A stretch of DNA of 64,000 nucleotides from Tetrapyrgos nigripes (taxonomy: Eukaryota; Basidiomycota; Agaricomycetes; Agaricales; Campanellaceae), in assembly GCA_013368315.1 (NCBI GenBank), contig JAACJM010000001.1, forward strand, positions 496,001 to 560,000. Direction: 5' to 3'. A program made the translations under genes and the position numbers. Below are positions 45,063 through 56,596 of this stretch, in pieces. The notes below the pieces were generated by a model that saw only the letters and a list, made by a program, of their open reading frames with translations, was not told where the DNA came from and searched no databases. How positions within the stretch are numbered: position 1 is the stretch's first letter; each line of letters begins with the position of its first letter.

Positions 45063-47403
45063 CTAATCCTGATCTGCGGTTTGCAAAACTAATTTAGCAG
45101 CTTCGGCGGAGCGTGGCGTTATGCTACATTGGAAAGGTTTGGGGTGACTACGCATAAAACACATCAGAGATGGTGATTCTTGCCATGAACTGGGGACAAT
45201 GTGTACCTTAAAAGTGAGGAAGTGTACCCGACTTCAGGTTCTATCACTTTCCCATTTTCATCGACAGCTTTAGAAATCCTGTAAACGCTCAAAATCGATG
45301 CCACGGCAATCCAAATGGAATCAAAGGCCATCCAGCGGCCGGGGCAGATTCTTTAAAGGCAAAATGTAAGAGAGAAGTCTACCCTAAGTGTATTGGAAAT
45401 TACCGTCGACCAAAGCCAAACACTGCACCAGGTATCTCGTTGATGCCCTGTGCAATATTCTTCTCTACGTTTTCAAACCTCTCGGGACTGAAGGTGAAAG
45501 GATCCGGATAAACGTCTCTGTGATGATCGTACCGTTCAGAACTGAGGGATTCTGCAAAGACACATGAAAAATGACTAACGGATCGTGGAGTATTGCCCAG
45601 ACATTTGGGATCAAGGTAGTTCCTGCAAATCGATATGATTCCAAGATCATATCTGAGTCTCATAAACTATCTCGCCTTTGGTAATTCTATATCCTCTATA
45701 CTCGTCGTCATTCATGGCGTAATGGTTCAGGCCGAGGGGAGTGACTGGATTCCATCGCAGCAGCTAATGAAGAAGTCAGGACAAGCACCGGTGCGAAACA
45801 GGAAGAGAAAACCTCGTAGCATATGCAATCCTTGGATGTCTTGTCAGATCGCTCTACTGCATAATTAGGCGAAAGGCAACTCACTATGAAGGGTAACTGT
45901 GGCCGATCTTCAAAGACAGGCAGCCTACCCTCAAGAACCTGATCTAATTGCCGTTGTGCTTTGTTTTGAATTTCTGGGTATAGGGTCATGACAAGGTACA
46001 GGGACACGAGAACGGAAACGGTCGTATCTGCGCCACCTGTACACCATAGCAAGTCCATTCAAGTAGAACGAGAAAGGGTAATGAACTGCTAGTCACCTGC
46101 GTAGGAAGTGGCGGCCACATTCTTGAGTATGCGTTCGTTTTCTTGCGGTGCTCTCCCTGAAATAATGTCTTCTAATTCGCTAGCAACAATGCAAGGAGAC
46201 GCCACGCCATTTCGCTAGGCATCAGATCCAATCAGTCCATGAGTACGTCACACGACAAGACGGTAATTTACTAACCATTTTCTGTTTCACGATATCAAAC
46301 GGACGATTCAGCATTTCCTGAGAGGGTTTGCGCCACTGAAGGGCCAATCTTCTGAATGAGGCCCCCGGCATCCAAGGGGGCATATGTTTCAGTATTGGCA
46401 GGTAGTCCTTTCAGAGACAGAAGGATGTAAATCTCGAAATTTAGTGCCGAAAGCATCGCAATCCTCACCACCATGAAGGAACCGAATAGTCCAGCCCGAC
46501 CAAAACTAAACATTGCCTTGTCAGCCAGCGAGACGTAGTTGTCACCGTCTTCATCGACCTTCTCATCAATTTGTATGCCATATGTGATTTGTAGAATGAT
46601 AGCTGCAGCGGATCTATCGAGAAGTGGTTTTTCTAAGCAAAGTGCTTATAGATGCAAAAATATTCTCAAACCTTCTTGTGTCTGACAAGAAATCTTTAGG
46701 TTTCAAGAACAAACTTCTAAGCAGTATGTGTGACTCCTTGATCTGCACGGGATGGAAGGCAGTGGTGTTGACGGGAAAATGCTTGAAGAAGAGGTTGCGG
46801 TGTTGCTAAACAGAACTGACATGTGTTATGTAGCGGGAAAAGCATTAAACAACGGGTACCTTCCATACGGGACCGTATTGCATCAAAGAAAACAGCCAGT
46901 CCCAGCCCATTCTGATGAATAGACCTTTTCAAGGGAAGATTCTGAAGGAAACATGATTGCGTACAATTCAGTCACCATGGTTCTGGATCCAGATGCTGAT
47001 AAATATCGCAAAGCACACACCAAGCAAAAGGTACTCACCTGACAGGCCTGGAGGAATAGTTCCTGCTGCGTTTGTTAAGGAGGTCTGAGACGGCAGAAGC
47101 TGAGTTCAGGACGAGGACTGGATTCCCCAAGACGTAGACATAAATCAGATCGCTTGGAAGAATTTTTCAATATTCCTGCAATCAAGTTATCATAAAAGAC
47201 CATGCAGGAGGATAATGACCATAAATGCTCCCCCAATGCGCATACGCACGCCACGGCTCGAACTGGGGTAAACTGATAAGGCGAAACCACGAAGACTTGG
47301 GACCTGGAGGAAGGGGCAAGGATGGAGTAGATCTTTTCCTAAGGTACAAGAAACAGAACAGCGGGGGTACAAGTATTAACAGCTGAAGAGGGATAGACAT
47401 CAT
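45063..47403 (-). CDS. cytochrome P450 monooxygenase 1
   Basis: Heme monooxygenase of the endoplasmic reticulum. The N-terminal anchor is MMSIPLQLLILVPPLFCFLY, then the Pro-rich hinge [15 protein letters not shown]-helix GGADTTVSVLVSL carries the oxygen-binding A/G-G-x-D-T-T motif. The meander part is YPDPFTFSPERFENVEKNIA and the heme loop is VFGFGRR joined over an intron to ICPGRW, with the cysteine ligand. The C-terminus is ITPRSAEAAKLVLQTADQD. It resembles P450s annotated as O-methylsterigmatocystin oxidoreductase-like, which are expanded in Agaricomycetes; the substrate is unknown. About twelve introns. Closely related in sequence and exon layout to the P450 at 49607-51930, from which PHA2 separates it. 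Confidence 0.82.
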
Positions 47404-48408
47404 GATGATGGATAGGAACGAGTGCTTAGCCTGAAGGCAGTCGCAACTTCAGATAAATATAGGCGGAGATCGTTTATGCAATGTCTCGACTGTGACTGGC
47501 CTTTGTTGGCGGGAGTGAAAATCTGCACCCGGTAAGAATCCTTCAAGACCTTCTATTGTGAGTTCGCTGCGCACATGTTCGCTGTCAGCGAGGAATAAAG
47601 AATATCTGAGAAAAGCTCATTGCACATAAGGTGAAGTTATGATGTTTTGCACGCATCGCGAAACCGGGGTAGTGACCGAACGTGAATGTTTCAAATACCA
47701 GAGTACTAGCAATTAGATCTATCACGAGTGACCACAAATTTCGTACCGCATTTCAAGATTGCAGTCCTCAAGAGAGGCATCATCCATGGTCGACGACCTC
47801 AGCTATTCATGAAGAAATAAGGCATTTGTTGCGCTGTCGGATAGAAAGTTTGGCTTTACGGCGGTAACGAGTTGCGGAAGCAAGCCAGCCTGTTGTCCTC
47901 GCAGTGTCGAACAAGAAGAAGAATAAGATTCTGTATTTTCTTGTGCACTTTGAAAGAGTATCTTGAAGGAAGCACGACTGACATTTGCTGGAAGATGCCA
48001 AAAGATGGAAGGTCGTGACCGTGGAGATTGAAGCTAAGCTCAAACGAAGTTCAGAATCAGGATGTTGACTCCTCTATTGCTCTTTTAATGTCGGATTGTA
48101 CTGTGTACCCAGAGATAGGACGGCTTGCAAGGGTCTCCACGCTCAGTGCACATGAAAACCCAGTCCAAGAAGTTGTAGCAACGGGTTCCGCGTAGTGTAC
48201 CATTTCAATGAATTCGAATTCACGGGGGTTGAGTCTCGCGAATTTTATTTTTTTTCGCAAAATACCTTGGGACAATGGCGCAAATTTCACACGAAAAATT
48301 TGCCTTTTTTGGCCTCTTTTGTCACAAAAGTTTAGCTCCAAGCTGCTGTGACTTCGGACAGCTGAAACCATTTGGGGGGACCGTGACAGCATTCGCGAAT
48401 AGATTGAA
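47404..48408. other. divergent spacer between P450 1 and PHA2
   Basis: About 1 kb. One open frame on the minus strand (48057-48392) has a coding-like look but no recognisable relatives and no splice partners. A T-rich stretch lies at 48246-48256. It probably holds both promoters. Confidence 0.35.
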
Positions 48409-49489
48409 ATGGTACAGTACGTCGAAGGAATGCATACTGTTGCATTTCTGGGACCTTTGGGAACTTACACCCATCAGGCATGTCGATTTACTCCTATAAC
48501 TCGATATCTTCCTCAATCTCTACCAGGCTGCATATGAGACTTTCCAAGAATCAGCGGCATACTGCGAGAGAAGTACCATAACCGGTGCGTGTTCTGTCCT
48601 GACATGACGAAAATCACACATTACTCACCGGTTGTCATAGATGTTGTTGAATCCCTCTCAGACCTTGATTGCGCCGTGGTCCCCCAAGAAAATACGATTT
48701 TTGGGTCTGTAGTGGAGACCTACAATGCCCTACGAATTCTGCAGCATGGCTTTATCCGAGGAGAAATAACCCTAGAAATCCAACACTGTCTCGTAACTAG
48801 AAAGGGAGTCGGCCTCTCTGATATCGACTGCGTGATGAGCCATGAACAGGTGCGTTGCGATGCGATCTTTTGATCTGCTAGACGCCGATTTATGCTCCCA
48901 GGCATTGGGACAGTGCCGAGGATTTCTCTCAAAACACCTTCCCAATGCATCGAGAAAGAAGATGGACTCTACTGCAGCCGCTGCAGAAGCACTGTTACGT
49001 TCCCCTGATGGGTTGAAAAGTGCTGCTATTTGTTCCAAAGTATGCGTGACCATGTTTGAAGGACTGCAGATGCTGTATGAAGGCATTCAGGATGAAAAGA
49101 GTGCGTCCGCTAATTCGATCCTCCTTCGAATGATGTTGCTGACTATGGCTTGTGCAGTCAATTTTACTCGTTTTTACGTCCTGGCCAAGAATCATTGTAC
49201 CAAACTTCCGCAACTTCCTGCCCCGTGCACCCATGCTCTCTTCCGTATAACAAGAATCTCGACCGACTCCCCAAAGATGTCTATTATTTTTGAAGCGCTA
49301 GAAATTGACATGGAAGTTACTAGAGTAGACCGTCGACCCAAGGTTTCCAACATCCCATTCCAAGACGTACACTTCATTGAGGTCAAGCGATCTACAAACG
49401 AGGACTCTCATTGGACTCAAAGCGTAGATTGTGCTACAGGCAGGATACAGTCCATGGGTGTTGAGGCGCAGGTACTAGGTATATGGTGA
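48409..49489 (+). CDS. PHA2: prephenate dehydratase
   Basis: Converts prephenate to phenylpyruvate in phenylalanine synthesis. Exon 1: MVQYVEGMHTVAFLGPLGTY, THQ, joined to AAYETFQESAAYCERSTIT. Next DVVESLSDLDCAVVPQENTI, FGSVVETYNALRILQHGFIR, CVMSHEQ joined to ALGQCRGFLSKHLPNASRKK, then STAAAAEALLRSPDGLKSAA. The regulatory ACT part starts INFTRFYVLAKNHC across an intron (49110-49159). The start at 48409 leaves an ATG at 48430 as an alternative. It is flanked on both sides by paralogous P450 genes, whose minus strand faces it. Length about 310 residues, complete, frame intact. Confidence 0.9.
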
Positions 49490-49606
49490 CATACAGTAAT
49501 ATAGAAATATTAGCGTAGATAACTAATAAGATAGTAAAATACTGTGTTCACTAATAGGATAGGATAGAAAAGCTTAAGGACCTATTTACATGGTGTCACA
49601 TCTGCT

Positions 49607-51930
49607 TTAACACTGCTGTACGTCCTCCGTTTGTAGAATCAGCTTAGCGGCTTCTGGTGAGCGTGGTGTGATGGTGCATTTAAAAGGTTTTGGGAAACTG
49701 CAACGAAGGCAGAGAAAGCCATTAAGGGATAATATCGATTCAGGTAGTAGAATGAAATTTACCTTATGAGTCCGGAACTGAATTCGACTTTAGGTTCTAT
49801 CAATTTCCCATTCTCGTCCACGGCTTTTGATATTCTGTATACACTAAGAATCGATGCCACGGCGATCCAGATCGAGTCAAAGGCCAGCCAACGGCCTGGA
49901 CACATTCTTGAAAGGTGAAGGGTAAGGAATTGCAAACTAGAAGACACCAAGCTGAAATTTACCGTCTACCAAACCCAAAGGCTGCATCGGGTATTTCGTT
50001 GATGCCCTGTGCAATGTTCTTCTCTGCGTTCTCAAATCTATCAGGATTGAAAGCGAGAGGATCTGGATATACGTCTCTGATGCTCACTCTATTAATACCT
50101 AAGGATTCACAATGTGATTATGGTAACTCACGGATCGTGAAGTATTGCCCAGATGTTGGGAGTAACAGTCGTTCCTGTGGATAGATGATATCATTCTGGG
50201 ATCACATATGGATCTCATAGTGTTTACTCACCTTTGGGAATTCGGTATCCCCTGTACTCATCGTCTTTCGTGACATAGTGATTAAGCCCCAGTGGAGTGA
50301 CCGGATTCCATCTCAAGAGCTGTGAAATCGATCAGTAGTAGTACATACCCGAAGGAAAAGTCAAAAACCTCGTAGGATATGCAGTCCTTGACGTCTTGTC
50401 AGGTGGCTCAAAGCACAAAAGCAGTGCACAACTTACTATGAACGGTAATTGCGCCCGATCTTCAAACACAGGTAGCCTGCCTCCAAGAACTTCATCCAGC
50501 TGACGCTGTGCTTTGTCTTGTATTTCTGGATGTAAGGCCATAGTGAGAAATAGGGAAACGAGAGCAGAAACGGTTGTGTCTGCGCCAGCTGTCAACCGAA
50601 TTAGGTCCAACGTAAGTACGCGATAGAGGATAGACTAAAATCTCATACCTGCATATGAAGTGGCAGCTACATTCTTTAGTATGCGCTCATTTTCTTGGGG
50701 CGCTCTCCCTGAAAGGATATCTTCCAGTTCGCTAGCGACGATACTAGGGGACGCCATGCCATCTCGCTAATGTTAATGAGACAATGAGCGCGTTGAGCCA
50801 CCATAGAGATGATAGAGTATACCATCTTCTGTTTTACCAGGTCATAAGGGCGATTGAGCATCTCCAAAGCGAGCTTACGCCACTGGAGGGCCAACCTTCT
50901 GAAGGAGGCTCCCGGCATCCAAGGTGGTATATGTTTGAGTATCGGGAGGTAATCCTTCCAAAGAGAGACGGTTAGATCTAAGTCAAATGAAACCAACGGT
51001 AAGGCTTACCACCATATAGGTTCCGAACAGTCCCGCCCGAGCTAGATTAGACATCGCTTTGTCGGCCAAAGCGACGTAGTTGTCCCCGTCTTCGTCAACC
51101 TTCTCGTCAATTTGTATACCATAAGTTATTTGCAGGATGATAGCTGCCGCGGCCCTGCCAAGGGTGGCGTTTTAGAGTACAGCATCATTGACGGCCAGAG
51201 GTATTTCCACAAACCTTCGCGTATGTAGTAGAAATTTTTCAGGGCGTTGAAGCAAATTCCTGAGCAGCACATGTGTCTCCTTGGTTTGTAAGGGATGGAA
51301 GGGAGCAGTAATGTTCATAGGAAAATGTTTGAGGAATAGGTTGCGGTGTTGCTGAAAAGGAATCAATGCGTGGTACGAGGTAAAATGGTATCAAACAATA
51401 AGCACCTTCCATACTGGTCCATATTTCATAGAAGAGAATAGCCAGTCCCAGCCCATCCTGTCCAGCATACTTTGTCAAGAGTCAAGGGAAGGAAGACATT
51501 CCACGTACAACTCGATCACCATAGTCCTTGATCTCAACGTCACAATCACAAAGCAAGCACAGCGCTGGAATAAACGTACCTGACAGGCCTAGAGGAATAG
51601 TTCCCGCTACGCTTTTCAAGGAGATCTGATACAGCGGAGGCCGAGTTCAGGATGAGGACTGGATTCCCTAGGACATAGACATAAACGAGATCGCCTGGAG
51701 GAACGTCTCAGCACTTGATTGCACAGAAATGAGAAAGGCGCGAGACCATATGTCTTTCTCCACTGGGCATAAGCACGCCAAGGCTCGACCTGAGGTAACT
51801 TGATAACGCGAAACCAAGAAGACTTTGGACCTGGAGGAAGGGGAAAAGCAGAAGTAACAGATCTTTGCCTGAGAAGTAAGAAACAGAACGAAGAGACCAC
51901 AAAGACAAAGAACAGAAAGGAAATAGACAT
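49607..51930 (-). CDS. cytochrome P450 monooxygenase 2
   Basis: Paralogue of the gene at 45063-47403. Anchor [20 protein letters not shown], hinge [15 protein letters not shown]-helix [16 protein letters not shown], then [20 protein letters not shown]. The heme loop is FGFGRR joined to [20 protein letters not shown]. The C-terminus reads [20 protein letters not shown]. Shared intron positions and near-identical stretches ([13 protein letters not shown] against [13 protein letters not shown]) show a fairly recent duplication. The start at 51930 gives a hydrophobic first helix; an upstream TTG-led extension is not a start. It shares a 208-bp divergent promoter with YTH1. Confidence 0.83.
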
Positions 51931-52085
51931 GGTGGTAAGGGAAAGGCCCTGGGCTTGCAGGGGCACTCCCAACTAAGTAGTAAGTACTCACTTGATCCAT
52001 TCATTGATTTAATGAAAAAAGAGCGCGCATGCCTGGCCTATATATTTTGTCGGCATTTCGACGGCAATTAAGGCCGCGTTTATAT

Positions 52086-52091
52086 CACGTG
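52086..52091. promoter_or_regulatory. CACGTG site between P450 2 and YTH1
   Basis: E-box core 48 bp upstream of the YTH1 start and 156 bp upstream of the P450 2 start, in their shared 208-bp gap. Confidence 0.35.
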
Positions 52092-52138
52092 GTCCGATTA
52101 CCGCGTCTCGACTTGGTCTCGACTCCGATTCCCTCGAC

Positions 52139-53210
52139 ATGACTACCTCAAGTTCAACCGCAAACCCTCTTGCCGTTCATTCCCCTCTCAGAGACATCAT
52201 CAATCCCCAATTTCATCAAAACAATTTTCCAGCAGAGGCATATCTCAAAACAAATTTAGGTCTAAAGCTTGACAAAGGTCGGTCTACCCTTTCTCGTTTG
52301 TCCTGCTCGTCTCACTTGTTCTCTAGATGACCAGATTTGCCGTCTTTCATTAACTGCTGCCGGATGCCCCCTTGGTCCCCAACACTGCCCTCTACGCCAT
52401 ACGGTCCCTTCTGTGCAAAACTTTCAACCACCTAAACAAGCTCCTACTCATCCCCGCGAAAGAGAGCGTCTCGCCACTGTTTGCAAACACTGGCTACGTG
52501 GTCTGTGCAAGAAAGGCGATGCTTGCGAGTTTCTGCACGAGTACAATCTACGTCGTATGCCGGAATGTTGGTGGTACGCAAAATACGGATATTGTTCTGC
52601 TGGTGACGAATGTCTGTATGCTCATCCAAAAGAGCGGAAAGTAGAATGTCCAGACTATAATCGAGGTTTCTGTAAACTCGGTGAGTGTAATTTGATGGAG
52701 ATAAATGCGTGCTAACGGTCCCTACAGGTCCTAACTGCCCCAGAAAACATATCCGTCGCGTCGCTTGTCAGCTCTACCTCACTGGTTTCTGTCCATTAGG
52801 TCCAGAATGTCCAAAAGGACAGTGAGTGTCGACCTTTCTCATCCGTTCTGTTTTATTGACGAGAAGTCTAGCCCTAAACCCGGTTTACCTCCTCCAAAGG
52901 CTTATGATCCTCCTTCGCCTCCCTCAAATCGTGATCTTGGTCCACCTCCTCCAGGCTTTGGCAGATATCAGCTCGACAGCAACTTTTCGGGATCGACTGG
53001 ACCCAGTGCAAACCCCGCGTTAGCACTGCGGAGGAACTTGGATGATGTCCTCTGCTTCAAGGTATTCGTTTTGGACCATTTTTATCTCTTCAATTATCTG
53101 AATTTGTCATGTTTTAGTGTGGCGAAAAAGGTCATTATGCAAACCATTGTCGGAATCGAAATGTCCCAGGGAACAGGGGAGGAACCGAGCGCAGAAAATG
53201 GGAAGAGTAG
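52139..53210 (+). CDS. YTH1: YTH1/CPSF30, mRNA 3'-end processing zinc-finger protein
   Basis: Subunit of the cleavage and polyadenylation factor that helps recognise AAUAAA. Exon 1 ends LGLKLDK; the next gives the first CCCH finger, CRLSLTAAGCPLGPQHCPLR. Then VCKHWLRGLCKKGDACEFLH, MPECWWYAKYGYCSAGDECL, VECPDYNRGFCKLG joined to PNCPRKH, and CQLYLTGFCPLGPECPKG for the fifth finger. A Pro-rich linker leads to a CCHC zinc knuckle, CFK joined to CGEKGHYANHC. The knuckle is the metazoan/basidiomycete arrangement rather than that of budding yeast. It ends ERRKWEE at 53210. Frame intact. Confidence 0.92.
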
Positions 53211-53560
53211 AATTTGTAGATATGGATGCTGCCCTTGTATACTTTGTGGTAGATTGTAGTGTAGATATTATAATTTAATGATTAATGATCACATCTGAAG
53301 AATAGATAGAGGATCTGTGCGCTGAGTGGCAGGGATTTGCGAGTTGCAATTGAAAGAGGGGGACCGTCCAAGTTTGACTCGGAGGATTGCCCTCTCCATG
53401 GCCATATGTAGAACGCTAGATACTAAGATAGAAAAAAGCTTTAGTCGTCAGCTAGATAGAGAGGAATTGGCCTGGAGGAAGGTGGAAGAAGATGTGTCCG
53501 ACCGACAACAGCAAAAGAGCGTTGAGAGGCCAAGTCTGAGCTTGAGCACTAAGCGATAGC
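53211..53560. other. YTH1 3' region with one small open frame
   Basis: An open frame of 77 codons (53326-53559, plus strand) reads GICELQLKEGDRPSLTRRIA and is hydrophilic. It ends within the target-site duplication of the adjacent foldback element. I see no relative and no promoter evidence; it could be the remnant of a gene exon. Confidence 0.25.
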
Positions 53561-54068
53561 TATGTAGGTTAGCTTGTACAAAAATTATTTCACGCCGTGC
53601 GCGGTCCTCGGCCCACTTCACTAGGTCTATTCCATCAATGTTTCCCACTCAAACTAGAAATATACCATACTAGTAGCCAAAGCAGTAGTGTACCCTGAGG
53701 TGAAAATGAAATTCAAAGGATACGTGAGCCCAAGACGCGTCGGTGGGTCCATGTGATCGGAGTTCGGGATGACAAAGTCCGACACCTTCACTTCCAAACA
53801 CAACTATATCTTACATACGTAATTTATGAAACGTCATAGGCAGATGGTTGACCGAGTCTCCTCAACACAACCCGACGTCGACCACCGACGCGTCTTGGGC
53901 TCACGTATCCTTTTATTTTCACCTCAGGGTACACTACTGCCTTTACTTTGGCTACTAGTATGGTAGATTTCTAGTTTGAGTGGGAAACACTGACGGAATA
54001 GACCTAGTAAGGTGGGCCAAGGACGGCGCGCGCGTGTGAAATAATTTTTGTACAAGCTAACCTACATA
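53561..54068. mobile_element. foldback MITE with long terminal inverted repeats
   Basis: A 508-bp non-coding element. The left arm (about 53561-53746) begins TATGTAGGTTAGCTTGTAC and the right arm (about 53882-54068) is its imperfect reverse complement, differing by a few substitutions and short indels. The unique centre is about 135 bp. Both ends are flanked by ATAGC (53556-53560 and 54069-54073), a 5-bp target-site duplication. The arms include GTAGTGTACCCTGAGGTGAA and GAGCCCAAGACGCGTCGGTGG. No transposase is encoded, so it depends on an enzyme from elsewhere. The superfamily cannot be fixed from sequence alone. Confidence 0.85.
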
Positions 54069-54121
54069 ATAGCTATATATGGCTTGGCGCGGGTTTCAAT
54101 ATTTCCTGATGTAGCTGGCAG

Positions 54122-55433
54122 GTGGAATGTCTGTTACAAGTTAACGTCAATCCAATGCACCTCTTGCTTGCGTTCCTTCCGCCCTCTCTTCCAAGAACAC
54201 CCGAAGAATGGCCTCAGATTCCTCATGCAACGACCTCAACGACTGTCGAAAGTTCTACGACATTGTTTGGGACTGCGTCGTTACCATCTTTGCGTGTACA
54301 TGGGTCTCTGTCCATCCAAACATACCTCCACCGAACTGCGGGCGTATCTCCATACTCAGACGATGTTTCGGATTTCCTGATGGTCGTAGCGGTCATTACT
54401 CCAGAGTTGATGGTATGTTTTCCACTGCGTCAGTTCATGGTAGCAAGGAAATTCTCCAAAGGTATCCTCCTGTCTATTTTATTTTTTGTGATCTTATTGA
54501 CCGGCGAATAGGCACAACTTCTCAATTACTCATGGGTTCTTCATTATAATGGGTGGCTTTGTCACTCATCAAGGTCATCATCCAATAACTTTCAAAGTTA
54601 CGCCACCAGCTGACAAAAGAAATTCTACGCGAGATCTGGGCAACCAAGGTTGAGGATACCGAAGACAAGAGTAAAGGCGACGCGGTGTCCAAGGGACTGG
54701 CTCTTCTACAGACTTTGTGGTTTCTAATCCAAATTCTCATGAGGGCCATTCAGCACTTACCTATCACTGCGCTAGAGATGACCAAGGTCGCTTTTGCGAT
54801 TCTAAACTTGCTGATGTACAGGTTATGGTGGCACAAACCTCTTGACGTTCAAAGGCCGATTATGATTGGATCAGAAGAATTTGAAATATCTGCAACACGA
54901 CCCCGGCGTCAGTGACTTTCATTTGTACAGATTTTGGATTTCCTGAAGTATTTGCTTTTAGGAAGGGATGGCCACAGTCCGGAGGAATCGATATCTGTTC
55001 CAATTCTTTGGGCAGGAAACTTAGATGAACCAGAGTTCACAATGTCTGGTGTTGTGGCACCCATTGTTGCCTGCCTGTTCGGCGCCATCCACTGTTTCGC
55101 ATGGAACTTCTCATTCCCCACCTCGACCGAACAAATGATGTGGTGGAGAATTAGCACAGTGTTCGTCGCACTGTTTCCGTCCATTTTTTTTTACCTGGAA
55201 TGGCTTCGCATCACTTTCTAGACAACCTCCACTGGCAGTGCCTGCTAAAAAGGTTCCGATTTTTAAGTTACATTCATTGGTTTCTACGAAAGATGAATAG
55301 CCTTGGGTATGGAGCAGTCTATGTGGGTCTCGGAGGACTACCGCTCTACGTTGTATTTAGGCTGATACTTCTCACTATTACTTTCACAACTCTCCTCTCT
55401 TTACCCCCAGATGCATATCGTGGCATTGACTGA
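54122..55433 (+). pseudogene. decayed multi-pass membrane protein of a family expanded in basidiomycetes
   Basis: Segments of one known but uncharacterised family are spread over three frames. They are a signal-peptide-like MHLLLAFLPPS, then CRKFYDIVWDCVVTIFACTW and VSVHPNIPPPN, then LMVVAVITPELMVCF, then NFSITHGFFIIMGGFVTHQG, then EDKSKGDAVSKGLALLQTLW, HLPITALEMTKVAFAILNLL, LWWHKPLDVQRPIMIG, and VVAPIVACLFGAIHCFAWNF. At least four frame changes occur that no intron explains (near 54200, 54378, 54530 and 54592). One isolated indel could be sequencing error; this many point to a dead copy. It begins 54 bp from the foldback element. Confidence 0.6.
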
Positions 55434-55504
55434 ACTAGGTATCTTCCTCATATGTAGGACTCGGACGGATGTCTTCCTCGTAGCTGATTTACCTTTCTCG
55501 AGTG

Positions 55505-56317
55505 CTACATAGTGACAGCTTTCTCTGAGTTCCCTTGGTGGAGCATGCATTGAAGTAGTGCGCGTTCTGGTGTCTCCACATCAGTCATACAGAAGCGGCA
55601 CACTCGCGATCGATGTTCTGGTGGCACTTCAAGCCTATGATGGTCAGCCCAGAGAAGACGCTCTATAGCGAGAGGGCGGTCCCCTGTGAGTACTCTGGTG
55701 AAGGCCTTTCGATGCCAGGCATTTTTGATATCAACCAGATACAGACGGAACCACTGCGTACGACATTTGTATACTGGACACCCTCCTTGTCTGGCTCTTG
55801 CCGCATTTTGATTAGGGAAGTTTTGGTTGAGGAAAGCTGCCAGTTTGTCTTCGGCCCATTCGGAAACCGCCTTGTTCACGTCGTCAATGAAACCCGTTAG
55901 CGTTTCGACGTCATGGAGTCCATCAGTATCCATATGCTGAGAGCTCGCTGGAGGCAGACGCGGTCTTTTCAATGACAGTCTCCTTGTTCCAAGTTTTGCT
56001 TTTCCGCTCTCGCCAGCCTAGGCTTTCTTCAACAACTGCACGTACATAACTACCCGTCTGATGCTGCAGGGCATACAGCGAGTATCGTAGGGCTAGCTGC
56101 ATACGCCGATAGAGTATGATACGACGGTCTCCGTGAACACCGGTACAATCGCGGAGCGTTTTGAGAGATCGAGAAGTCGTCGGAAGAAGTGTACTGGTAC
56201 TTTGCTCAGTTTTTTTGGCCAGGGACTTGTTTTACTTACATCAAGAATAATTTCGCAGCCATAGATCAGATGTGGGTCAACCCAGGCGGAATATAATTCT
56301 TCTCGGCAGTATACCAA
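55505..56317 (-). mobile_element. relic of a non-LTR retrotransposon, reverse transcriptase C-terminal part
   Basis: The minus strand holds pieces typical of LINE-type elements in Agaricomycetes. They are a segment with VDPHLIYGCEIILDVS, then VHFFRRLLDLSKRSAIVPVF, then in another frame RRMQLALRYSLYALQHQTGS, then FRLYLVDIKNAWHRKAFTRV, LTGDRPLAIERLLWADHHRL, and the zinc-knuckle-like CRFCMTDVETPERALLQC. Stops and frame changes break it, and the catalytic palm with the YxDD box is absent. It is a 5'-truncated dead copy. Confidence 0.65.
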
Positions 56318-56596
56318 TCATCGATTCAACGCGAAGTACGCCGTAGGCCACGGACGGCCTTTAGCTGTCTTGTTTTCATAGCGAGGAGCTGCCACGCTAG
56401 CGCTGCTGAATACTGAGAAATTTCCCGAAATTCCGACATAAATGTAGTCTTCCGCAGAGGGTACGACAATCGTGGTCAAATCTGAAAACTGGCATAATGT
56501 GCGGGGCTGAACCATGATACGCAATGAAAGACTTGAGAGTGTTGATGATCATGAAGTTGACTTGGCACCAGGTATAAATTTAAAAGAGGTCCATTT

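Noticed and set aside
48057..48392. Minus-strand open frame between P450 1 and PHA2
   Set aside because: No recognisable relatives, no splice partners, and it overlaps the probable PHA2 promoter.
51930..52000. Upstream extension of P450 2
   Set aside because: It would begin at a TTG codon and adds no membrane-anchor features; the ATG at 51930 starts a normal anchor.
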